From positions 1 to 8,988 of the forward strand of contig DASZMJ010000419.1 in NCBI GenBank assembly GCA_035551935.1: a stretch of DNA of 8,988 nucleotides, read 5' to 3'. Under the pieces are notes generated by a model. That model saw only the letters and a program-made list of their open reading frames with translations, did not search any database and was not told where the DNA came from. Below are positions 1 through 4,130 of the stretch, in pieces. A program made the position numbers and the translations under genes. How positions within the stretch are numbered: position 1 is the first letter of the stretch; each line of letters opens with the position of its first letter. Origin of the DNA: DASZMJ01 sp035551935 (lineage in GTDB: Bacteria; Planctomycetota; Planctomycetia; Isosphaerales; Isosphaeraceae).

Positions 1-23
1 GAGTTGTAGTATAACTCGGACAT
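1..23 (-). CDS. Start of a probable antitoxin gene (partial, runs off left edge)
   Basis: Seven codons are visible, reading MSELYYN, before the window ends. The start is supported by a minus-strand GGAG at 34-31 with a 7-base gap to the ATG at 23-21, one of the better Shine-Dalgarno arrangements in the window. In HigBA-type modules a helix-turn-helix antitoxin gene directly follows the toxin, which is the position seen here behind the toxin-like frame at 303-1. The sequence is far too short to show a domain, so the antitoxin identity rests only on position and ribosome site. Confidence 0.3.
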
Positions 24-303
24 GGCGTCTCTCCATTTCCGGCTGAAGCAAAACACCACTCTTGCCCTTGCCCGAGGCCAGATCGGCCACCCGGATCTTG
101 CGCACCCCGCCGCCGCCGGGGACGACGGGCGCCCGCGTCGGCTCGCGGGCGATCCGATCTTCCAAGTCCCAGAGGTCGTCATCATCAAGGCCCAGATCCG
201 ACCAATCTTCGGTGAATGTCCCGATCTCGATGAAGCGATAGAGCCCCCCGGGACCACTGCCCGACGCGACGATCGATCGGCCCGGTGCCCTCCTCCTGGC
301 CAT
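1..303 (-). CDS. RelE/HigB-like toxin, N-terminal part, probably degraded at the C-terminus
   Basis: The frame is open for 101 codons from ATG at 303 to the window edge. Residues 24-32 (FIEIGTFTE), an acidic helix region at 33-52 and the block PGGGGVRKIRVAD (62-74) followed by GKGKSG (78-83) match the layout of RelE/HigB mRNA interferases: FIET-xFT at the N-terminus, then PGTGG-RKLRWA, then GKGKSGG-RVIYY. After GKGKSG the expected GVRVIYY strand is absent. Instead there are 11 unrelated residues, then HVRVILQL, and this stretch overlaps a well-placed start codon on another frame at 23. Either a deletion removed the C-terminal strands, which carry catalytic residues in this family, and fused the rest to the antitoxin start, or there is an insertion plus a small frameshift. 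The first 20 residues are poorly conserved and the true start could be later, but no later ATG precedes the conserved block. Family membership is fairly sure; activity is doubtful. Confidence 0.65.
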   Translation of the reverse strand, partial: MARRRAPGRSIVASGSGPGGLYRFIEIGTFTEDWSDLGLDDDDLWDLEDRIAREPTRAPVVPGGGGVRKIRVADLASGKGKSGVLLQPEMERRHVRVILQL

Positions 304-366
304 CGCCGCACTCTCGTTGCAAGGGCCGTAGATTCGACCACCGGTGACTCCGGATGACCAGACCAA

Positions 367-394
367 ATCCTAACACCAAGTCATACCGATTCAA
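367..394 (-). promoter_or_regulatory. Possible sigma70-like promoter for the toxin gene
   Basis: On the minus strand TTGAAT (394-389) and TAGGAT (372-367) are separated by 16 bases. Each hexamer matches the sigma70 consensus at 4 of 6 positions. The predicted transcript would start about 55 bases before the toxin ATG at 303. The -10 hexamer is the same as that proposed upstream of the lipoprotein gene. The match is moderate and could be chance. Confidence 0.3.
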
Positions 395-459
395 GCCGCC
401 CCTCGCGGGTGGCCCGGACGCCGGTCGGCGTCCGGGCGGCGAAGCCGCAAGAGGCGGCT
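394..459. repeat. Composite inverted repeat (nested hairpins)
   Basis: Outer arms 394-408 and 445-459 are complementary apart from two G-U-type differences. Inside them, 413-423 and 426-436 form a perfect 11-bp arm pair around a 2-base centre (GT). The whole 66-base element can fold into one long two-part hairpin. The right part (GGCGAAGCCGCAAGAGGCGG) looks like a repeat that I associate with planctomycete intergenic DNA. No coding function is visible. Confidence 0.85.
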
Positions 460-526
460 CAGAGCGGCCGGGATCGTGCCCCGGATTCGATCGGCCCGGT
501 CACCGAACGAGCCCTGGCGCCGGCGC

Positions 527-611
527 GGTCGGGTGGCCGGGGTCGTCCCGACCCCAGTTCGTTGGATGACGCCGAAGGGCTGGGGGTCGGGACGACCCCC
601 GCCACCCGACC
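527..611. repeat. Long inverted repeat, about 31-bp arms
   Basis: Left arm 527-557 and right arm 580-611 are reverse complements except for one substitution and one extra base. They are separated by a 22-base centre (558-579). Each arm also contains the internal near-palindrome GGGGTCGTCCCGACCCC, so single arms can fold alone. The size and form fit a dispersed REP/MITE-like intergenic element without coding capacity. Confidence 0.9.
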
Positions 612-988
612 GTACGACGTCCATCCCGGGTCATCAACCGGCGAGTGGTCCGGACAGCGTCCCGGGGAATCCTCGAAATCGTGCGCGAATTCCCATTTTC
701 TGGGTATCGCATCGTCTCTTTTTTGCGATTCTATAGAGCAAGAACGCACCCGCGTTCCGCTCTTTGTCAATTCGCAACGGGCCGGTCGGAGGTCGAATCC
801 TCCGCATCACGACTCATTACCATCATCCAGTTTATCGTGATTGCGAGCATTCATCTCACGGTTCGGCCCACGGAGGAACTGCGGGCGGAACGTGGGTGGA
901 TCGTTCGTCGTGAACAACGAAAGAATTCGTGGAGCGGTCCCGAACCTGCGTCAGCGAACACACCCATGATTCGGGGGTCGGCGCCGCC
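612..988. other. Gene-free stretch with lower GC
   Basis: No frame in this stretch has recognisable protein features. Overlapping open frames on both strands encode arginine/proline/serine-rich, non-conserved sequence. GC content falls noticeably between about 680 and 850 compared with the flanks, which may mark older foreign DNA. A foldable element at 723-777 is listed separately. No tRNA or rRNA could be found. Confidence 0.5.
723..777. other. Foldable AU-richer element, possible structured RNA
   Basis: An inner hairpin pairs AGAGC (735-739) with GCTCT (759-763) and GAACGC (742-747) with GCGTTC (752-757), with a 2-against-1 internal bulge and the loop ACCC. An outer pair TTGCGA (723-728) with TCGCAA (772-777) closes it through AU-rich internal loops. 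The nested pairing is more than expected for a random 55-base stretch, but there is no family match, and neither strand nor function can be assigned. Confidence 0.35.
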
Positions 989-1042
989 AAAACGAACCCA
1001 GTTTCGGGGGGCGCGGGCGCGAAAACGAACCCAATTTCGGGG
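989..1042. repeat. Two-unit direct repeat (AAAACGAACCCARTTTCGGGG)
   Basis: Unit one is at 989-1009 and unit two at 1022-1042, with 20 of 21 bases identical and a period of 33. Read as protein the units give KRTQFRG, a motif I remember as a spurious translated repeat in planctomycete annotation. It is treated here as intergenic repeat DNA and not as a gene. Confidence 0.75.
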
Positions 1043-1092
1043 CCAGGAGTCGGGGGGAAAAGGGCTGGAGGAAGTTGAGAGAAGGCAAGATG

Positions 1093-1433
1093 TTACGCCG
1101 ATTCGAAACGAACCGAAGACGCGTTTTCACGAAGCCCCTGGCAGGCGCCCCCTCCCTCGCCGAACGCGGACCGGCCATTTCTCCCCGGAGCAGGCACGCT
1201 CGACGTGCCGTCCGCCAGGACCCAAGAACCTGCTGGGATGACGGACGGCACGCGGAGCGTGCCTGCTCCGAAGGCCGGCCGACGGCGGGAACACGAATCG
1301 ACCAGCAGGGAGGTGAGTCGAGCACCCGATCCGGGGATCGTGGATCGGAGGAAGATCAAGAATCACAAAAACTTACGCCGATACGGAACGAACCGAAGGA
1401 CGGCCGGGGGCCGGCGCGGAACGAACCGAAGAA
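1093..1433. repeat. Dispersed AACGAACCGAAG repeat family (three units)
   Basis: TTACGCCGAT-x3-AACGAACCGAAG occurs at 1093-1118 and again at 1373-1398 with only two differences, and a third shorter unit, GGAACGAACCGAAGAAG, lies at 1417-1433. They are related to the AACGAACCC units at 989-1042 through the shared AACGAACC core. The two long copies flank the large inverted repeat at 1189-1267. No coding role is visible. Confidence 0.7.
1189..1267. repeat. Large inverted repeat, 26-base arms with a 3-base internal mismatch
   Basis: AGCAGGCACGCTC (1189-1201) pairs perfectly with 1255-1267, and GTGCCGTCCG (1205-1214) pairs perfectly with 1242-1251. Only the 3-base segments 1202-1204 and 1252-1254 mismatch. 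The 27-base centre (1215-1241) also contains short self-complementary pieces. This is a classic non-coding palindromic repeat; the arm sequence resembles one I recall as abundant in planctomycete intergenic DNA. Confidence 0.92.
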
Positions 1434-1464
1434 GGGGGGTGGGTCGTAACGAGGGCGCGGCGGT

Positions 1465-1494
1465 TTGACCGGGGATGTCGGGGCGGCGTAGGAT
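1465..1494 (+). promoter_or_regulatory. Sigma70-like promoter for the lipoprotein gene
   Basis: TTGACC (1465-1470, 5 of 6 consensus) and TAGGAT (1489-1494, 4 of 6) are separated by 18 bases. Transcription would start near 1501, giving a leader of about 36 bases before the ATG at 1537. The 18-base spacing equals that of the promoter at 3782-3811, which supports both. Confidence 0.5.
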
Positions 1495-1536
1495 GGGGAG
1501 CACAGGAAACGTCGAGGGGAATCGGGGGGGATAGGC

Positions 1537-3054
1537 ATGAGGGGGGCGGGCTTCTGGGTCGCGGCGTGGGCGTTGGGGCTCGCGGGATGCGGGACGAAGC
1601 CGGAGGCGCCAAAACGGCCGGAGGCGCCGTTCCGAGGGGTCAAGGTCCGGGTCGGCGCGGTGGGAGAGCCGGCGATCCTCAAGGTGATCAACCCCCAGAG
1701 GGGCGAGTGGGAGCAGACGAGGGGGGGGACGGTCGAGGTCGTGGAGGAGGGGGTCGCGACGAAGGAGGCGGCGGGGCTGGACGTGGTCATCTTCCGGGCG
1801 GATCGGCTCGGGGAGCTGGTGGACGCGGGGGCCCTGGCGACGTTGCCCGAGACGGTGGTGGCTCCCTCGCCGGCCGGGAGGCCGTCGGGCGGGACCGAAG
1901 ACTCCCTCAAGTTCACGGAGGTCGTGCCGGCCCTCCGCGAGCAGGTCGGGCGCTATGGCGAGGATCGGATGGGAGTCCCGCTGGGGGCGTCGGCGCTGGT
2001 GCTGGTCTATCGCCGCGACGCCTTGACGAGCGACGCCAACCGCGAGGCCGCCGACAAGGCCGGCTTGGGGGCCCTGGAGCCGCCCGACTCCTGGGAACGA
2101 CTCGACGCCCTCGCCCGGTTCTTCCAGGGGCGTGACTGGGACGGCGACGGCAAGCTGGAGTCGGGCATCGCGCTGGCGCTGGGGCTGGACCAGGAGGAGG
2201 GGGTGGCCGACGCGACCTTCCTCGCCCGGGCGGCGAGCGTGGGACAGCACCCGGATCAATACTCCTTCGTCTTCGACGCGGACACGATGGCCCCGAGGGT
2301 CGCGATGCCGCCGTTCGTCGAGGCGCTGGAGGGGCTCAAGGCGCTCGCGAAATGCGGGCCGGAGGGGGTGATCGACTTCGACGCCGAGAAGGCCCGCGCG
2401 GCGTTCCGGTCGGGCGAGGTCGCGTTGTTGATCGACCGGGCCGAGCGGGCGTCGCGGTGGGCGGGCAAGGAGGTGCCGATCACGGTGGGAGTCGCCCCCC
2501 TGCCCGACTCGAAGCGGGTCTTCGACCCCGACCGGAAGCAATGGCAAGACCTCCCCACGAGGAACCGGGTGAGTTACCTGCCGGTCGGCGGGGGCTGGCT
2601 GGCGGCGTTGGGGACGGGGGCGTCGTCGGCGTCGAAGGCGGCGGCGGTCGACTTCCTCCGCTACCTGGTCGCGCCCGATACGGCGACCCGCGTCCGGGGC
2701 GACGTGGCCTTCGCGATGCTGCCGGCGCGGGGCGACCTGATCGGCCTGGGCCTGCCCGACCCGAGGTCGGCCCCCGGCGTCGACGCCCGGCTCTGGGCGG
2801 CGGCCGTCGGCATGACCTTGAAGGGCCCCCGGGTCGTCCCCGGCCTCCGCATCCCCGAGGCCGACGGCTACCTCGCCGACCTGGCCAGGGGGCGCGTCGC
2901 CGCGATGAAAGGGGCCCGGGCCGAGGCCGCCCTGAACGATGTCGCCCGCGCCTGGGACGACCGCACGAACCGCCTCGGCCGCGACCGCCAGGCCTGGCAC
3001 TATCGCCGCAGCCTCAACGCCCTGCCGACGCCCCCCAATCCCCCGTCGCGTTGA
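1537..3054 (+). CDS. ABC-type extracellular solute-binding lipoprotein (family 1, sugar-type)
   Basis: The protein has 505 residues. The N-terminus is a short signal peptide ending in the lipobox LAGC, with the lipidated cysteine at residue 18, so the mature protein is expected to be membrane-anchored on the outer face. The body follows the family-1 binding-protein pattern: GVPLG (146-150) and a following VLVYRRDAL segment correspond to the usual PxG...lYYNKdlf block, PPDSW (182-186) to the PkTWdE block, and a later GGGWLAALG...AAVDFLRYLVAP to the C-terminal lobe closure region. It would capture a solute, probably a carbohydrate, for an ABC importer; the substrate cannot be read. DWDGDGKLE (200-208) resembles an EF-hand calcium loop (D-x-D-x-DG). 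The start at 1537 fits the lipobox distance; the ribosome site is only a G-run (1524-1530). No permease or ATPase gene lies downstream in this window, so it is an orphan here. Confidence 0.88.
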   Translation: MRGAGFWVAAWALGLAGCGTKPEAPKRPEAPFRGVKVRVGAVGEPAILKVINPQRGEWEQTRGGTVEVVEEGVATKEAAGLDVVIFRADRLGELVDAGALATLPETVVAPSPAGRPSGGTEDSLKFTEVVPALREQVGRYGEDRMGVPLGASALVLVYRRDALTSDANREAADKAGLGALEPPDSWERLDALARFFQGRDWDGDGKLESGIALALGLDQEEGVADATFLARAASVGQHPDQYSFVFDADTMAPRVAMPPFVEALEGLKALAKCGPEGVIDFDAEKARAAFRSGEVALLIDRAERASRWAGKEVPITVGVAPLPDSKRVFDPDRKQWQDLPTRNRVSYLPVGGGWLAALGTGASSASKAAAVDFLRYLVAPDTATRVRGDVAFAMLPARGDLIGLGLPDPRSAPGVDARLWAAAVGMTLKGPRVVPGLRIPEADGYLADLARGRVAAMKGARAEAALNDVARAWDDRTNRLGRDRQAWHYRRSLNALPTPPNPPSR

Positions 3055-3067
3055 AGCCGCATTCTCC

Positions 3068-3189
3068 GTAGGGCAGGGCTTGCCCTGCCGGCCCACGTCC
3101 GAGACCGAAGACGGCAGGGCAAGCCCTGCCCTACAAGCTACAAGCACGCCCGAGACCGAAGACGGCAGGGCAAGTCCTGCCCTACAAGC
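3068..3189. repeat. Inverted and direct repeat cluster after the lipoprotein gene
   Basis: A 23-base arm at 3068-3090 is the exact reverse complement of 3112-3134 and differs by one base from the reverse complement of 3163-3185. The block 3099-3138 is repeated at 3150-3189 with 39 of 40 bases identical (period 51). Each arm carries its own near-palindrome GCAGGGCTTGCCCTGC. The first arm pair can fold into a very stable hairpin 13 bases after the lipoprotein stop codon and could help end transcription, although no T-run follows. Spurious translations of this element contain ETEDGRASPALQA. Confidence 0.88.
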
Positions 3190-3203
3190 AAGGGCCCCGA
3201 GCG

Positions 3204-3785
3204 ATGGACGAGACCGACGACATGGCCGGCGCGATCGAGGTCGCCGACCCCGAGATGCGGCAACTGCTCGGCCTCTTCGACGTGCCGGCGTTCGCCCGGA
3301 GGGGCGTGGAGCTGGACGGCGCCCTGGCCCGGCTGCGGGCGCGGTGCCGCCGCGAGCGGGAGGGGATGCTCGAGATGGTCCGGCTCCGGCTCCGGCAGTG
3401 GGCCGCGTCGGCGACCGGCCCGGCCGACTTCGCCGACGCCTTCGCCGCGCCGATCGACGGCCTCTGGCCCCTCGCCGGCCTCGAGGGCCCGGCCTGGGCC
3501 GCCCGCCCCGCCCCGCGCCGGGCCCGGCGGTCGATCGCGCGCGACCTGGTCGCCAGCGTCGAGCGGTTCGACCGCCGCTGGTCGAGGTTCGTCGCCGGCC
3601 TGGACCTCTCCCCCCTGAACCGGCTGGTGGATCAATACAATAAAAATTATTTATTTGAAAAAGAATGCGTGCTCGGCTCGACGCGGCTGGCGGCGCGGTA
3701 CTTCGAGGCGCGGTCGGCGGTGCGGGTCGAGGACCTGCTGGCGGAGTTCCCGACGTTGCCGTTGCCGGCGTTCGCGGGGTCTTGA
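3204..3785 (+). CDS. Unrecognised protein of 193 residues
   Basis: I do not recognise this protein and assign no function. It has no signal peptide or membrane segment and is rich in Ala, Arg and Leu. Residues about 40-68 (LARLRARCRREREGMLEMVRL region) look like an amphipathic, possibly coiled-coil helix. Near the C-terminus, LVDQYNKNYLFEKECVLG (141-158) stands out: it is polar and aromatic, and it is encoded by AT-rich codons quite unlike the rest of the gene. I have a vague memory of similar DxYNxxYxxEKEC segments in planctomycete hypothetical proteins. ATG at 3204 has an AAGGG 9 bases upstream; an alternative ATG lies at 3222. Third-position GC is high elsewhere, supporting real coding. 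The stop codon (3783-3785) overlaps the -35 hexamer of the next promoter, so it is probably not in an operon with the transporter. Confidence 0.75.
   Translation: MDETDDMAGAIEVADPEMRQLLGLFDVPAFARRGVELDGALARLRARCRREREGMLEMVRLRLRQWAASATGPADFADAFAAPIDGLWPLAGLEGPAWAARPAPRRARRSIARDLVASVERFDRRWSRFVAGLDLSPLNRLVDQYNKNYLFEKECVLGSTRLAARYFEARSAVRVEDLLAEFPTLPLPAFAGS
3631..3666 (+). other. AT-rich island inside the 193-residue gene
   Basis: Only 4 of these 36 bases are G or C, in a gene that is otherwise strongly GC-rich. The frame stays open, with the codons AAT AAA AAT TAT TTA TTT GAA AAA GAA encoding residues about 146-154. It may be a protein-level constraint with unusual codon choice, a translation-speed feature, an internal regulatory sequence or a recombination patch. 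The sequence alone cannot choose between these. Confidence 0.6.
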
Positions 3786-3811
3786 CAAGGGGGTCGGCCG
3801 GGGCCTTTAAT
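3782..3811 (+). promoter_or_regulatory. Strong sigma70-like promoter for the riboswitch-transporter transcript
   Basis: A perfect TTGACA (3782-3787) and TTTAAT (3806-3811, 5 of 6 consensus) are separated by 18 bases. It is the best promoter match in the window. Transcription would begin near 3818, about 25 bases before the riboswitch aptamer. The -35 hexamer overlaps the TGA stop codon of the upstream gene. Confidence 0.7.
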
Positions 3812-3842
3812 GGCGACGCCCGGGGGCGTTACGTCGCGCCCG

Positions 3843-3980
3843 GGACGATCGCCGAGTCCCCCGGCGGGCCGGGGGAGCGGGGGACCCAACTTCTCCGGGG
3901 CGAATCGCGGCGGCCGTCGCCGCGACGGGGCACCTTCGGCCCCGAGCCCGACAGCTAACCTCGCAGGCGTCCGAGGGGTC
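3843..3980 (+). promoter_or_regulatory. c-di-AMP riboswitch (ydaO-yuaA class)
   Basis: The conserved blocks of this class appear in order. GCCGAGTCC at 3851-3859 is followed by a GC hairpin, then GAGCGGGGGACCCAAC (3875-3890), CGGGGCGAATC (3896-3906) and a perfect 8-bp hairpin (3905-3912 with 3918-3925, loop GCCGT). Next come GGGG-CACCTTCGG-CCCC (3927-3943) and the signature GACAGCTAACCTCGCAGGC (3950-3968), then the G-rich 3' end CCGAGGGG. The last two blocks align almost base for base with the Thermoanaerobacter ydaO aptamer as I remember it. The closing P1 stem would pair about 3844-3854 with GGCGTCC (3966-3972), imperfectly. In characterised cases c-di-AMP binding lowers expression of potassium and osmolyte transporter genes. 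The position between promoter and transporter gene fits that role. Aptamer identity is nearly certain; the direction of control here is inferred. Confidence 0.95.
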
Positions 3981-4003
3981 ATGTCCGGCCGGCCCATCCT
4001 CCC

Positions 4004-4122
4004 GAGGGGCCGGCCCTTGCCGGTCCCGAGGGGCCGGGCCCCAGCCGTTCGAGCCCGGCCCCGCGCCGGGCCGCGAGCATTCCGGGAGTGCCGGGGCGAG
4101 CCGTCGCGGACATCGCGACGGC
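4004..4122 (+). promoter_or_regulatory. Expression platform: GC hairpins between riboswitch and start codon
   Basis: Three strong stems lie between the aptamer and the ATG: 4006-4014 with 4019-4027 (9 bp including one G-U, loop CCTT), 4030-4039 with 4053-4062 (perfect 10 bp, 13-base loop), and 4100-4108 with 4114-4122 (perfect 9 bp, loop GACAT) ending 8 bases before ATG 4131. A competing hairpin, 4053-4059 with 4065-4071, excludes the second stem. None is followed by a T-run, so a standard intrinsic terminator is not evident. Control of translation initiation or a factor-dependent stop is more likely. There is no Shine-Dalgarno sequence directly before the start codon. Confidence 0.5.
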
Positions 4123-4130
4123 AACCATCG

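Noticed and set aside
22..357. Plus-strand open frame at the left edge
   Set aside because: The minus strand over the same bases encodes the recognisable RelE/HigB-like toxin block; the plus-strand product has no family features.
787..804. tRNA T-arm-like hairpin (CGGAGG-TCGAAT-CCTCCG)
   Set aside because: The loop has six bases instead of seven, and no matching acceptor, D or anticodon arms could be found upstream.
645..1241. Plus-strand open frame of 198 residues
   Set aside because: It runs through repeat elements, including KRTQFRG repeats and part of the 1189-1267 palindrome, and shows no conserved domain.
394..1433. CRISPR array
   Set aside because: The repeats are unlike each other, few in number and unevenly spaced, and no cas gene is visible.
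1363..3147. Long minus-strand open frame opposite the lipoprotein gene
   Set aside because: It is a high-GC shadow frame: Arg/Pro-rich and without domains, while the plus strand encodes a signal peptide, lipobox and binding-protein blocks.
3810..4130. In-frame extension of the first transporter back to ATG 3810
   Set aside because: The extension would translate through the c-di-AMP aptamer and gives Arg/Pro/Gly-rich sequence without transporter character. The promoter -10 hexamer also overlaps that ATG.
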